Positions 1 through 9,391 of a stretch of 64,000 bases of DNA are shown here, piece after piece. The notes under the pieces are model-generated. The model saw nothing but the letters and a program-made list of their open reading frames with translations, did not search any database and was not told the origin of the DNA. Source of the DNA: Streptomyces kanamyceticus (GTDB lineage: Bacteria > Actinomycetota > Actinomycetes > Streptomycetales > Streptomycetaceae); assembly GCF_008704495.1 (NCBI RefSeq), contig NZ_CP023699.1, positions 8,742,001-8,806,000 on the forward strand, given 5' to 3'. Position numbers and translations under genes: made by a program. Within the stretch, counting starts at the first letter, position 1. The number at the start of each line of letters is the position of its first letter.

Positions 1-1
1 C

Positions 2-1234
2 AGGGACCTGACGTTCCTCGCCGTGGTCGGCGCCGGGGTCTACGCGCGGCGCTGGGGTCCCCGTGGTCATTCCCTCGGTGTGTTCGCCTTCATGACGTAC
101 TTCGCCGCCCAGTTCCTGCACACCGTGCCCGACCAGCTGCCCGAGCTGGCCGTGGCCGTACTGCTCTCGCTCTGCGTCTCGTCGACCGTGCGGTTCGGCC
201 TGTGGTGCTACGAGCGCGGCCGCCCCGTGGCCGCCGCGCCCGCACTGCCGCAGGGACGCGGTCTCGGCCGGGTGACCACGCGGCAGGCCGTGCAGGCCGC
301 GGCGGGGGCGGCGTTCGCGCTCGGGGTGGGGCAGGTGCTCTCCGACCAGCGGTGGTACTGGGCGGTGGGCGCCACGTGGTGGGTGTTCGTGAACACCGTG
401 TCGCGCGGCGAGACGCTGGTGCGGGGCTTCCGCCGGGTCCTCGGCACGGTCCTCGGCATCGTGGTGGGGTTCGCCGTCGCGCTTCCCGTGCAGGGAGCGG
501 CGGTGCCGACCGCCCTGGTCGTGGCGGTGAGCGTCTTCGGGATCTTCTACACCGCGGCCGTCTCGTACAGCTGGATGATGTTCTTCGTGACCGCGATGGC
601 CTCCATGCTGTACGGGCTGCTCGGCGTCCTGGACGCGTCGCTCCTTGGGCTGCGCGTCGCGGAGACCGCGGTCGGCGCGCTCGGCGCGGGGCTCGCGGTC
701 CTGCTCGTCCTGCCGGTCACCACACATGCGGTCACCGACGAGTGGATCCGCCGTGCGCTGCGGTGCGTGCACGCCTGCACGACCGAGGCCGCCGCCCGCC
801 TCGCCGGGACTCCGGGTGCGGACCCCGAGCCCCACGTCGCCGAACTGGAGTCGCTGCTCGCCCGGGTGCGCCTCGCGGTCTCACCGCTGGTGCATCCGCT
901 GCACCGGGGCCGGGAGCGCAAGGCGCGGGCCCACGGGGTGCTCGCGCTTCTCGACGACTGCGCGCGGGAAGTGCGTTCCCTCGCCGAGATCGCGGCGGAC
1001 CCGGACGCCTCGCACGACGCCAGGCTCGCGGCCGCCTGCTGGCGGGTGGAGGCGGCGGTGGAAGCGCTGACGACTCCGCGTGGCGCCCGGCAGGCACGCG
1101 AGCCCCAGGCAGCGGTCCCGCATGCCGTGGGCCACCCGGCCCTCGCGCACCTGAACGGCCTGGAGCGGGCGCTGGAAGCGATGGCCGGGCACACGAAACC
1201 GGAGGAAGCGGCGTATCTGGGCGGTGCCCGGTAG
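2..1234 (+). CDS. FUSC family inner-membrane protein, 5' end cut by window
   Basis: This is the C-terminal part of a fusaric-acid-resistance/aromatic-acid-exporter type (FUSC) membrane protein. The frame is open to the left edge, so the true start lies outside the window; the first GTG at 23 sits inside conserved-looking sequence. About 400 residues are visible. A hydrophobic block is followed by a second FUSC-like bundle (roughly residues 85-240) containing a WYWAVGATWWVFV stretch, and then by a long charged, mostly helical cytoplasmic tail. Family members export aromatic acids or other organic anions, but the substrate cannot be read here. A second FUSC gene lies at 30.3 kb. The fold call is fairly sure; the function is inferred. 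Confidence 0.75.
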   Translation, partial: RDLTFLAVVGAGVYARRWGPRGHSLGVFAFMTYFAAQFLHTVPDQLPELAVAVLLSLCVSSTVRFGLWCYERGRPVAAAPALPQGRGLGRVTTRQAVQAAAGAAFALGVGQVLSDQRWYWAVGATWWVFVNTVSRGETLVRGFRRVLGTVLGIVVGFAVALPVQGAAVPTALVVAVSVFGIFYTAAVSYSWMMFFVTAMASMLYGLLGVLDASLLGLRVAETAVGALGAGLAVLLVLPVTTHAVTDEWIRRALRCVHACTTEAAARLAGTPGADPEPHVAELESLLARVRLAVSPLVHPLHRGRERKARAHGVLALLDDCAREVRSLAEIAADPDASHDARLAAACWRVEAAVEALTTPRGARQAREPQAAVPHAVGHPALAHLNGLERALEAMAGHTKPEEAAYLGGAR

Positions 1235-1368
1235 CTTTGCCGTCCGGCTGACCCCGCCCGCCACGCACAGGGCCCCGCCACCGGCGCCGACTTGGTCTAG
1301 ACCGGCTGCTAGCGTCGGCCGCACGAGTGGCGCCACGGACGTGCCGCTCAGGGCGAGAGGGGACAGCA

Positions 1369-2415
1369 GTGGCCGTCGGCAGGCACGCCGCACACGCGTA
1401 CATCGGATCCTTCACCGCGGCCGGAGGGCGCGGCGTCACCACCGCGGCCCGCGACGCGGACACCGGCGCGCTGACCGTCCTGAGCAGCACGGACGAGGTC
1501 GCCGACCCGTCGTACCTCGTGCTCTCGGCGGCGGGGGACACCTTGTACGCGGTCAGTGAGACCGCCGACGGCGCGGTCGCCGCCTACCGGCTCGACGGGT
1601 CGGAGCCGCGACTCACCGGAGCGCCCGTCCCCGTCGGCTCGGCGCCCACCCACCTCACGCTGTACGCGGGCCACCTGCTCGCCGCCAACTACGGCTCGGG
1701 CAGCGTCGCCGCCGTCCCCCTGCGCGCCGACGGAACCCTCGGCGCCGCCCCGTCCAGCGTCCTGGTGCACACCGGCTCGGGACCGCACCCCCAGCGCCAG
1801 CGGGCGCCGCACGCCCACCAGGTGCGCGTGGACCCGAGCGGCCGCTGGGCGCTCAGCGTCGACCTCGGCACCGACTCGGTGCGGGTCTGCGCGCTCGACG
1901 CGGAGAAGGGGGAACTCACCCTGCACCGCGAGGTCGCGCTGCGCCCCGGGTCGGGACCGCGGCACCTCGCCTTCCACCCGGACGGCGACCGCGCGTACGT
2001 CCTGAACGAACTCACGCCGACCGTCACCGTCTGCGCCTGGAACGCCGACGCAGGCACGGTCGAGCCGCTCGGCGAGGCCGCCGTCCTCACGGAGGTCCCG
2101 GACGGCGACGCCTTCCCCTCGGCGATCGTCGTCGCCCCCGACGGGCGCTTCCTGTGGACCGCCACGCGCGGCGCGGACGTCATCTCCGTGTTCGCGCTCG
2201 ACGGTCCGGGCGGTGCGCCGCGGCTCACGGCGACCGTGGCGTGCGGCGGCCACTGGCCGCGTGACCTGGCCGTCGACCCCTCGGGCCGGTTCCTCTACGC
2301 GGCCAACGAGCGCTCCGGCGACGTCACCTGGTTCGCGGTCGACCAGGCGACCGGCCTGCCGGTCAGGACCGGCTCCGTCGCGGCGCCCGCCGCCTCCTGC
2401 GTGGTCTTCGGCTGA
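1369..2415 (+). CDS. Lactonase family seven-bladed beta-propeller protein
   Basis: A 348-residue protein of the 6-phosphogluconolactonase-like lactonase family. Repeating blades carry motifs such as HLAFHPDG, AYVLNEL and WPRDLAVDPSGRFLYAANE. I chose the GTG at 1369 because a purine-rich GAGAGGGGA stands just before it; the frame also has an upstream start at 1327 without such a site. No signal peptide is evident, so a cytoplasmic location is likely. The family hydrolyses sugar lactones, including the pentose phosphate intermediate, but many members are uncharacterised. It is a single gene that ends in a strong terminator shared with the convergent gene. Confidence 0.85.
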   Translation: MAVGRHAAHAYIGSFTAAGGRGVTTAARDADTGALTVLSSTDEVADPSYLVLSAAGDTLYAVSETADGAVAAYRLDGSEPRLTGAPVPVGSAPTHLTLYAGHLLAANYGSGSVAAVPLRADGTLGAAPSSVLVHTGSGPHPQRQRAPHAHQVRVDPSGRWALSVDLGTDSVRVCALDAEKGELTLHREVALRPGSGPRHLAFHPDGDRAYVLNELTPTVTVCAWNADAGTVEPLGEAAVLTEVPDGDAFPSAIVVAPDGRFLWTATRGADVISVFALDGPGGAPRLTATVACGGHWPRDLAVDPSGRFLYAANERSGDVTWFAVDQATGLPVRTGSVAAPAASCVVFG

Positions 2416-2419
2416 GCCG

Positions 2420-2479
2420 TAGCGGGTACGACGACGGGCCCGCCCCCACATCGGGGCGGGCCCGTCCTCGTACCCGCTA
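2420..2479. terminator. Bidirectional hairpin terminator
   Basis: A very long, nearly perfect inverted repeat lies between two convergent genes. The left arm at 2420-2446 begins TAGCGGGTACGA and the matching right arm ends at 2479, with about 6 nt of loop. There is no U-tract, as is usual for high-GC actinobacterial terminators. It would stop transcription from both sides. Confidence 0.9.
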
Positions 2480-2490
2480 CGCGCGGCAGC

Positions 2491-3435
2491 TCAGTGCACC
2501 GGCGCGCCCGAAGGCTGCTGCGGGGTGATGCCGAGCGTCGTCGTGTACTTGGCGAGCGCCAGCTTGCCGATCGCCGGATAGGGGCCGAGCGGGTCGGCGA
2601 CGGAGCAGCCCGCCTCCTTCGCCGCGGCGTCGAGCAGAGCGGAGTCCAGCTCGGGGCCGATCAGGTACGGGGCGAGCGCCAGCTGGGCCGATCCTGAGCC
2701 GCGCAGCTGCTCGGCGGTCGCCGCGATGGCACCCTCCTCGTCGAGCGCGGCGGCCATCACCGGCACCGCGAGGCGGGCGGCGAGCAGCATGCCGGTGATC
2801 CCGGCGGCCTGCACGGCCTCGTCGCCGCCCACGGTGGCGAGCACGATGCCGTCGGCGGCGGTCGCCACCGTGAACAGGCGGGCGCGGTCGGCGCGGGCCA
2901 GACCGGCCTCCGAGAGGCGCACGTGCAGCGCCTCGGCGAGCAGCGGGTGCGGGCCGAGGACGTCGGTCAGCTCGGCGGCGACACGGCTGTCCATGACGGC
3001 CTGCCGGATGCGGCGCATCAACGCGCTGTCGGGGCCCGCGAGCAGCGGCACGACGACGGCGACGGGTCCTTCGGGCTCGGCCACCTCGGCGCCCGCGGCG
3101 CGTGCCTGCTCGACGCGGGCGGCGCGCTCGGCGGCCGCGTGCGCGAGCACGGACGTGAGCGAGGGGAACTCGGGGAAGGACGTGACGGTGGCGTCCTCCT
3201 CACCGTCGACGTAACCGATGCGGGCGTCGAGGCCGGGCAGCTCGGAGCGGGCGATGCTCACGACTTCCTCGGCGAGGCTGCGCGTGGTGGTGCTGGGGGC
3301 GCCCGGCACGGCGAGGACGAGTGCGGGCGCGCCCTCAGGAGCCGCGACGGGCTCCGGACGGCGGTGCCGGCCCGGCTGACGGGGGCGCGGCATTCGTACG
3401 GGCAGGCCTGATGCGGGCCCAGTGGGGGAGCTCAT
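2491..3435 (-). CDS. CbiX-like (sirohydrochlorin chelatase fold) protein
   Basis: A 314-residue protein resembling the two-lobed CbiX/SirB chelatases that insert cobalt or iron into sirohydrochlorin. The phrases DVLGPHPLLAEALHVRL and APYLIGPELDSALLDAA match the family. The usual metal-binding HGS motif at the start of the first lobe is replaced by VPGAPS (around residue 44), so classical chelatase activity is doubtful. The first 35 residues are low-complexity and basic. It has no sirohaem or cobalamin genes beside it. It could be a real chelatase variant or a binding protein derived from one. The ATG at 3435 has no clear ribosome binding site. Confidence 0.6.
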   Translation of the reverse strand: MSSPTGPASGLPVRMPRPRQPGRHRRPEPVAAPEGAPALVLAVPGAPSTTTRSLAEEVVSIARSELPGLDARIGYVDGEEDATVTSFPEFPSLTSVLAHAAAERAARVEQARAAGAEVAEPEGPVAVVVPLLAGPDSALMRRIRQAVMDSRVAAELTDVLGPHPLLAEALHVRLSEAGLARADRARLFTVATAADGIVLATVGGDEAVQAAGITGMLLAARLAVPVMAAALDEEGAIAATAEQLRGSGSAQLALAPYLIGPELDSALLDAAAKEAGCSVADPLGPYPAIGKLALAKYTTTLGITPQQPSGAPVH

Positions 3436-3530
3436 GCGGCCGCATGCTACTGGTTTGCGGGTCCTCGCTGTTCGGGGAGGGTGCAGGTGGGCGGTATAAG
3501 TCCGTTTTTGTCTGATGAATTACGTAGAGG

Positions 3531-4529
3531 TCAACTGTCGTCGTCACCGTGGACGGTGAGCATGCGCGGATCGCGCGGAAACCGCAGCCGGTCCGCGCCG
3601 ATATCGGCGGCTATGCGCAACGCGCCGTCCAGCGGGTCGCCCGCCGCCCGGACCTGGACGGCTCGCGGCAGCCGCTCCGTCAACTCCTCGCGCAGCGGCC
3701 CGGTGAGCGGCTCGCCCAGCTGGAACAGGCCGCCCGTCAGGGCCACTTCGCAGGCGTCGCCCGGTGGGCAGACGGCGGCCGCGGACTGCGCGATGTGCCG
3801 CGCGGCGTCCCGCAGGATTCCCTCGGCCACCGGGTCGTCGGCCGCGCAGGCGGCCACGTGCGGCGCGAAAGAGGCGAGGACGGCGGGCCGGTCGGAGCGG
3901 GGATAGAGCTGTCCGGGCAGCCCGGCCACCGGACCGAACAGGTCCTCGGCGCGCACGAGCAGCGCCTTCGAGCCGCCGTCCCTGCCGTCGTGCGCCCGCA
4001 GCACCGCCTCCAGGCCCGCGCGGCCGATCCAGGCGCCGCCGCCGCAGTCCCCGAGCAGATGTCCCCAGCCGTCGGCGCGGTGCCAGGCGGTCAGATCCGT
4101 GCCGATCGCGATCAGGCCCGTGCCCGCGGCGACGACCGCGCCGGGGCGGTCGCCGAGCGCTCCCGCGTACGCGGTCACGGCGTCCGCGGCGAGCGCCACG
4201 CGGCGTACGCCCAGAGCCTGTTCGAGCGCGGACGGCAGCCGGGCGCGCAGGTCGTCGCCCAGGCTCGCGAGCCCTGTCGCGCCGATCGCGACGGCCGCGA
4301 TCCGGCCGCCGCCCGCCTGCGCGAGCAACTCCCGTGCCATCGGCAGGAGTTGCGCCATGAAGTGTCCGGCGTCGATGCCCCGCTCGCCCGTGCGCACTGG
4401 CTCCGCCGAGCGCACCGGGGCGGGGCCGTGCGCCCCGTCCGGCATGCCGAGCGCGGACCGCAGCCCGGAGCCACCCGAGTCGACACCCAGGACCAGGGCG
4501 TCGGCCGCCACCTCTCCGGACGGCCTCAC
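3531..4529 (-). CDS. BadF/BadG-type sugar kinase, N-acetylglucosamine kinase-like
   Basis: A 332-residue ASKHA-fold kinase. The phosphate-1 loop [13 protein letters not shown] is at residues 13-25, the second glycine-rich motif [10 protein letters not shown] is near residue 135, and the conserved [11 protein letters not shown] follows. The product probably phosphorylates N-acetylglucosamine or a related amino sugar with ATP in the cytoplasm. The GTG at 4529 overlaps the ung stop as GTGA, which fixes the start and indicates translational coupling. There is no obvious functional link between DNA repair and sugar phosphorylation, so the coupling may simply reflect a compact operon. Confidence 0.8.
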   Translation of the reverse strand: MRPSGEVAADALVLGVDSGGSGLRSALGMPDGAHGPAPVRSAEPVRTGERGIDAGHFMAQLLPMARELLAQAGGGRIAAVAIGATGLASLGDDLRARLPSALEQALGVRRVALAADAVTAYAGALGDRPGAVVAAGTGLIAIGTDLTAWHRADGWGHLLGDCGGGAWIGRAGLEAVLRAHDGRDGGSKALLVRAEDLFGPVAGLPGQLYPRSDRPAVLASFAPHVAACAADDPVAEGILRDAARHIAQSAAAVCPPGDACEVALTGGLFQLGEPLTGPLREELTERLPRAVQVRAAGDPLDGALRIAADIGADRLRFPRDPRMLTVHGDDDS

Positions 4530-5203
4530 GGCACGCGCCAGTCCACCGGCTGCGCGCCCTGCTGGACCAGCAGATCGTTGGCCCGGCTGAAGGGGCGCGA
4601 GCCGAAGAAGCCGCGGTCCGCCGACATCGGCGAGGGGTGCGAGGACTCGACGGACGGCAACGGTCCCAGCAGCGGCCGCAGATTGCGCGCGTCGCGGCCC
4701 CACAGGATGGACACCAGCGGCTTGCCGCGCGCGGCGAGCGCCCGGATCGCCTGCTCGGTGACCTCCTCCCAGCCCTTGCCGCGGTGCGCGGCGGGCTTGC
4801 GCGGGGCCGTGGTCAGCGCCCTGTTGAGCAGCAGCACGCCCTGCTGGGTCCAGGGCGTGAGGTCGCCGTTCGACGGCTGGGGCAGGCCCAGGTCGGTGTT
4901 CATCTCGCGGTAGATGTTGATGAGGCTGCCGGGCAGCGGCCGCACTTCGGGTGCGACCGAGAACGACAGCCCCACCGCGTGACCGGGCGTGGGATAGGGG
5001 TCCTGGCCGACGATCAGGACGCGGACGTCGTCGAAGGGTTGCTGGAAGGCGCGCAGGACGTTCGGTCCCGCCGGGAGATAGGTGCGTCCCGCCGCGATCT
5101 CCGCGCGCAGGAAGTCGCCCATCGCGGCGATCCGTTCGGCCACCGGTTCCAGGGCCTTGGCCCAGCCGGGTTCGACGATTTCATGCAAGGGTCGTGGTGC
5201 CAC
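4526..5203 (-). CDS. ung: Uracil-DNA glycosylase (family 1)
   Basis: A 225-residue uracil-DNA glycosylase of full family length that removes uracil from DNA to begin base-excision repair. The catalytic water-activating motif GQDPYP is at residues 66-71 (Asp68), and the minor-groove loop HPSPMS with the catalytic His is at 189-194. The GTG at 5203 is preceded by an AGGGTGA ribosome binding site. It is the first gene of a two-gene unit with the sugar kinase, overlapping it by 4 nt. Confidence 0.97.
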   Translation of the reverse strand: MAPRPLHEIVEPGWAKALEPVAERIAAMGDFLRAEIAAGRTYLPAGPNVLRAFQQPFDDVRVLIVGQDPYPTPGHAVGLSFSVAPEVRPLPGSLINIYREMNTDLGLPQPSNGDLTPWTQQGVLLLNRALTTAPRKPAAHRGKGWEEVTEQAIRALAARGKPLVSILWGRDARNLRPLLGPLPSVESSHPSPMSADRGFFGSRPFSRANDLLVQQGAQPVDWRVP

Positions 5204-5236
5204 GGCGTCACCCTACTGCCGTAACGGCCCCGCCGA

Positions 5237-6322
5237 TCAACCGATGGCCGCCGCCCGCACGCACAGTACGTCCGGCAGGTGCGAGGCCAGTTGCCGCCAG
5301 CTGTCGCCGTCGTCCGCCGACGCGTACACCTCGCCGTTGCGATTGCCGAAGTAGATGCCCGCGGGATCGCTGTCGTCGCTGCACATGGCGTCGCGCAGCA
5401 CGGTGCCGTAGTGGTCCTCCTGGGGCAGGCCCGCGCTCAGCGGCTCCCAGGTCGTGCCCGCGTCGGCCGTGCGGTAGACCCGGCACCGGTGGTCGGCGGG
5501 CACCCGGTCGCTGTCCGCGGTGATCGGGAAGACGTACGCCGTGCCGCCGCGGTGCGGGTGGGCGACCGCCGCGAAGCCGAAGTCGGAGGGCAGTCCCTTC
5601 CCGATGTCGGTCCAGTTGGCGCCCGCGTCGTCGCTCCGGTACACGCCCCAGTGGTTCTGCAGGTACAGCCGGTCGGGGTCGGCCGCGTCCCGTGCGACCT
5701 TGTGCACGCACTGGCCGAACTCGGGGTCGGTCTCCGGCAGGAACACCGCGGAGACGCCGTGGTTCGCGGGGGTCCAGCTCTCGCCGCCGTCCGCGGTGCG
5801 GAACACCCCCGCGGTGGACACCGCGACCGTCACCGCGCGGGCGTCGCGGGCGTCCGTGAGCACCGTGTGCAGCCCCTCTCCGCCGCCTCCTGGCACCCAT
5901 TTGGAGCGGGTGGGATGCTCCCAGAGCGGTCGTACGAGGGTAAAACTCTCACCACGGTCCTCCGAGCGGTACAGCGCGGCCGGTTCCGTGCCCGCGTACA
6001 CCACGTCCGGCTCGGCGGCCGCGGGGTGCAGCTGCCAGACACGCTCCAGCGAGGCCCCGGTGTCCTTGGGGAACTTCACCGCGGGCTTGGACGGCTCGGT
6101 CCAGGTCGCGCCGAGGTCGTCGGAGTGGAAGACCGACGGGCCCCAGTGCGCGCTGTCGCCGCCGACGAGCAGGCGCGGGGTGGGGCCGCGGGTGTCGATC
6201 GCCACGGAGTAGACCGCTTGCGCGTTGAAGTAGGGGCTGTCGTCGAACTCCCAGGCGCCACCGCGCCTGCGGCCGATGAAGAGGCCTTTGCGGGTACCTA
6301 CGGTCAGGATGACGTCGGACAT
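5237..6322 (-). CDS. BNR/WD40-like beta-propeller (sialidase-fold) protein
   Basis: A 361-residue protein built of BNR-type repeats (Asp-box motifs such as SDDLGATW, SEDRGESF, TADGGESW, SDDAGANW, TADAGTTW, SADDGDSW), giving a six- or seven-bladed propeller like sialidases and plant photosystem assembly proteins. No signal peptide is seen, unlike secreted sialidases, and no sialidase Arg triad can be assigned. The ATG at 6322 is chosen because GGAGGT stands 7 nt upstream; an earlier in-frame GTG at 6331 overlaps that site. The function is unknown. Confidence 0.8.
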   Translation of the reverse strand: MSDVILTVGTRKGLFIGRRRGGAWEFDDSPYFNAQAVYSVAIDTRGPTPRLLVGGDSAHWGPSVFHSDDLGATWTEPSKPAVKFPKDTGASLERVWQLHPAAAEPDVVYAGTEPAALYRSEDRGESFTLVRPLWEHPTRSKWVPGGGGEGLHTVLTDARDARAVTVAVSTAGVFRTADGGESWTPANHGVSAVFLPETDPEFGQCVHKVARDAADPDRLYLQNHWGVYRSDDAGANWTDIGKGLPSDFGFAAVAHPHRGGTAYVFPITADSDRVPADHRCRVYRTADAGTTWEPLSAGLPQEDHYGTVLRDAMCSDDSDPAGIYFGNRNGEVYASADDGDSWRQLASHLPDVLCVRAAAIG

Positions 6323-6385
6323 GCCGACCACCTCCGGGACGTCGTTGTCTCAGGTACCGGCCAGTCTGCACCCCGGCACTGACAG

Positions 6386-7324
6386 TCACCCGTGGAGGCG
6401 GTGTCCGCGCAGGTCAGAGCCGTGTCCCAGCTCCACTGCCAGCTGCGAGATCGTCGCGGGCCCCACCCGGCAGCAGCCGCCGATCAGCCGCGCGCCCGCC
6501 GCCCGCCACCCCGCGGCCCGGCCCGCCGTGAAGCTCGCGGGACCCCGCCAGGCGCGGGCCGCCGCGTCCCAGCGCTCCCCGCTGTTGGGGTAGACGACCA
6601 CGGGCTTGCCGGTGATCCGCGCGGCGAGCGCCACCGCCGTGTCCGCGTCCCGCGGATCGCAGCAGTTCACCCCGACGGCGATGACCTCGTCGGCGTCGGC
6701 GGCGAGCGCGAAGGCCTCCGTGAGCGGCTGGCCCGCGCGCGTGAACCCGCCCGCGATGCTGTACGACAGCCAGGCGGGCACCCCGAGCCCCCGCACCGCC
6801 CGCAGCAGCGCCCGCGCCTCGTCGGTGTCGGGGACCGTCTCCAGGGCGAGGACGTCGGGCGCCGCCCCGGCGAGGGTCTCCAGACGTGGCCGGTGGAAGC
6901 GTTCGAGCGCGTCCACCCCGAGGCCGTACCGCCCCCGGTACTCGGAGCCGTCCGCGAGCATCGCGCCGTAGGGCCCCGCCGACGCGGCCACCCAGACGTC
7001 CCGCCCGGCACCGGCACCGGCACGGCGCGCCAACTCCACGCTCAGGCGCAGCAGTTCCGTGGTGCGCGCCGCGTCGATGCCGCGGCGCGCGAACCCCTCG
7101 TACGTCGCCTGATAGCTCGCGGTGATCGCGACATCGGCGCCCGCCGCGTAGTACGCGCGGTGCGCCGCCTCGACGGCGTCCGGCGCGTCGGCGAGCAGCC
7201 GCGCGGACCACAGGGCGTCGCTCAGGTCGTGCCCGGCGGCCTCCAGCTGGTTGGAGAGGCCGCCGTCGAGCACGACGGGGCGGCGCGCGAGGGCGTCCGC
7301 GAGTGTCACCTTGCCGACTTTCAC
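6386..7324 (-). CDS. mmuM: Homocysteine S-methyltransferase
   Basis: A 312-residue TIM-barrel enzyme of the MmuM/BHMT family that moves a methyl group, typically from S-methylmethionine, to homocysteine to give methionine. The zinc ligands are visible: GVNC (Cys221) and GGCC (Cys284-Cys285). The N-terminal VLDGGLSNQLEAAGHDL is typical. The GTG at 7324 overlaps the stop of the upstream ABC ATPase gene as GTGA, so it is the last gene of the peptide-transport operon. That may mean imported peptides supply methionine-cycle compounds, though this is an inference. Confidence 0.88.
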   Translation of the reverse strand: MKVGKVTLADALARRPVVLDGGLSNQLEAAGHDLSDALWSARLLADAPDAVEAAHRAYYAAGADVAITASYQATYEGFARRGIDAARTTELLRLSVELARRAGAGAGRDVWVAASAGPYGAMLADGSEYRGRYGLGVDALERFHRPRLETLAGAAPDVLALETVPDTDEARALLRAVRGLGVPAWLSYSIAGGFTRAGQPLTEAFALAADADEVIAVGVNCCDPRDADTAVALAARITGKPVVVYPNSGERWDAAARAWRGPASFTAGRAAGWRAAGARLIGGCCRVGPATISQLAVELGHGSDLRGHRLHG

Positions 7325-9375
7325 ACCGCCGACGCTAGCCGAGGCGCGGCCAGCGGGAAGTGGCAGGCGACCTGGTGTCCCGCGCCGTGCGGGGTGCTGA
7401 CCGGCGGCTCGGCCGTGGCGCACACGTCCTGGGCGACGGGGCAGCGGGTGCGGAAACGGCAGCCCGAAGGGGGCCTGGCGGCGGACGGCGTCTCGCCCTC
7501 CAGGGGAGTGCGTTCCGTGCCGGACGCGGCCTCGGGGTCGGGCAGGTTCACCGTGTCGAGCAGCCCCCGCGTGTAGGGATGCAGCGGCCGGGCGTACACC
7601 TGCTCGGCGGGACCCGACTCGACCAGCTTGCCCAGGTACATCACGCCGACGGTGTCCGCCAGATGGCGCACCACCGCCAGGTCGTGCGAGATGAACAGAT
7701 AGGTCAGGCCGCGCTCGCGCTGCAGGTCGCGCATCAGGTTGAGGATCTGCGCCTGCACGGACACGTCGAGTGCCGAGACCGGCTCGTCGGCCACCACCAG
7801 ATCGGGGGACAGCGTCAACGCCCGTGCCAGGCCGAGGCGTTGGCGCTGGCCGCCGGAGAACTCGTGCGGGTAGCGGTGCACGGCGCCGCGCGGCAGGCCG
7901 ACGGCGTCGAGGAGTTCACCGACCAGCTTCTCCTGCTCGGCGCGGTTGCCGACGCCCTGGATGACGAGCGGTTCGCGCAGGATCTCGCCGACCCGCATGC
8001 GCGGATCCATCGCGGCCGTGGAGTCCTGGAACATCAGCTGGACGCGGCGCCGGTGCGCGCGGCGCTCGGAGCGCGACAGGTCCGCGGGGTCGCGCCCCTC
8101 GAAGCGCACGGCGCCGCCGGTCGGCTCCTCCAGGCCCGCGACGACGCGCCCCAGCGTGGTCTTGCCGCAGCCGGACTCGCCGACCATGCCGAACGTCTCG
8201 CCCCTGCGGATCTCCAGGGACACCCCGCCGACCGCGCTGACCGTGCCCCGGCTGCGCGAGAAAGCGCTGCCCTTGAGCGGGAACTCCTTGACCAGTGCGT
8301 CGAGTTCGAGGAGTACGTCACCGGGGGAGGCGGGTGCGGGCACCTGTGCGGGGGCCACCACCTCGTCCTCCGACGTGACCTCGTCCGGCACCGGGTGGAA
8401 GCAGGCGAACCGGTGCCCCGCGCCCCGCACTTCGTCGTCCGCGAGCGGCGGCTCCTCGGTGCGGCAGGTGTCCGTGGCGAAGGTGCAGCGCGGCGCGAAG
8501 CGGCATCCGGTGGGGCGCACCGAGAGGTTCGGCGGCAGGCCGGGAATGGTGTGCAGTTCCGTGCCGCGCCCTGCCGCACGCTCGGGCAGCGCCGCGAACA
8601 GCGCCTCGGTGTAGCGGTGTCGGGGGCGCGCGAACAGGTCGTGCACGTCGGACTGTTCGGCGACCTTGCCCGCGTACATCACCGCGACCCGGTCCACCCG
8701 GTTGGCGATCACCCCGAGGTCGTGCGTGACCAGGATCATCGCCATGCCGAGGCGCTCGCGCAGATCGTCCACGAGCTCCAGGATCTGGTGCTGCGTCGTC
8801 ACGTCGAGCGCCGTGGTCGGCTCGTCCGCTATCAGCAGCTTCGGCTCGCAGACCAGGGCCATGGCGATGGCCACGCGCTGGCGCATGCCGCCGGACAACT
8901 GGTGCGGATAGGCCTTCATGCGCTCGGCGGGCTGCGGCATGCCGACCAGGCGCAGCATCTCCTGGGCGCGCGCCCAGGCCTCCTTCTTCGTGATGCCCGC
9001 GCGGTGCAGGAGCAGCGGCTCCGCCACCTGCGCGCCGATCGTCATCGTCGGGTTGAGCGAGGTCAGCGGGTCCTGGAAGACCATGCCGATGGTGTTGCCG
9101 CGGACGTCCTGGAGGACGGGCGCCGGGGCGACGGCCAGGTCCTGACCGTCGAAGAGGACCCGGCCGCCGGTGACTTCGCCGCCCGGCGGCAGCAGGCCGA
9201 GGACGCTGAGCGCCGTCATGGTCTTGCCGCAGCCGGACTCCCCGACGATGCCGAGGGCCTCGCCGGGGGCCAGTTGAAGGCTGACGCCGTCGAGGGCGTG
9301 GACGGTGCGTTCGCGCGAGGCGATGTCGACGCGCAGGTCGTCGATCGTGAGCAGGGGCTCGGTCATCACGGTCAT
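7321..9375 (-). CDS. Dipeptide/oligopeptide ABC transporter, fused double ATPase (DppD-DppF type)
   Basis: A 684-residue protein with two complete ABC ATPase domains in tandem. The first has Walker A GESGCGKT at residues 45-52, signature LSGGMRQR and Walker B LLIADEP. The second has Walker [10 protein letters not shown] near residue 395, signature FSGGQRQR and Walker B LVVADEP. Each domain ends in the cysteine-rich oligopeptide-transporter tail (GCRFAPRC and GCRFRTRC). It powers the two permeases encoded just upstream. The start at 9375 is preferred because AAGGGAG lies about 10 nt upstream; ATG at 9366 is an alternative. Confidence 0.95.
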   Translation of the reverse strand: MTVMTEPLLTIDDLRVDIASRERTVHALDGVSLQLAPGEALGIVGESGCGKTMTALSVLGLLPPGGEVTGGRVLFDGQDLAVAPAPVLQDVRGNTIGMVFQDPLTSLNPTMTIGAQVAEPLLLHRAGITKKEAWARAQEMLRLVGMPQPAERMKAYPHQLSGGMRQRVAIAMALVCEPKLLIADEPTTALDVTTQHQILELVDDLRERLGMAMILVTHDLGVIANRVDRVAVMYAGKVAEQSDVHDLFARPRHRYTEALFAALPERAAGRGTELHTIPGLPPNLSVRPTGCRFAPRCTFATDTCRTEEPPLADDEVRGAGHRFACFHPVPDEVTSEDEVVAPAQVPAPASPGDVLLELDALVKEFPLKGSAFSRSRGTVSAVGGVSLEIRRGETFGMVGESGCGKTTLGRVVAGLEEPTGGAVRFEGRDPADLSRSERRAHRRRVQLMFQDSTAAMDPRMRVGEILREPLVIQGVGNRAEQEKLVGELLDAVGLPRGAVHRYPHEFSGGQRQRLGLARALTLSPDLVVADEPVSALDVSVQAQILNLMRDLQRERGLTYLFISHDLAVVRHLADTVGVMYLGKLVESGPAEQVYARPLHPYTRGLLDTVNLPDPEAASGTERTPLEGETPSAARPPSGCRFRTRCPVAQDVCATAEPPVSTPHGAGHQVACHFPLAAPRLASAV

Positions 9376-9391
9376 TTCTCTGGGGCTCCCT

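Noticed and set aside
7325..7423. SAM or cobalamin riboswitch ahead of mmuM
   Set aside because: mmuM starts inside the stop of the upstream gene and there is no leader region to hold one.
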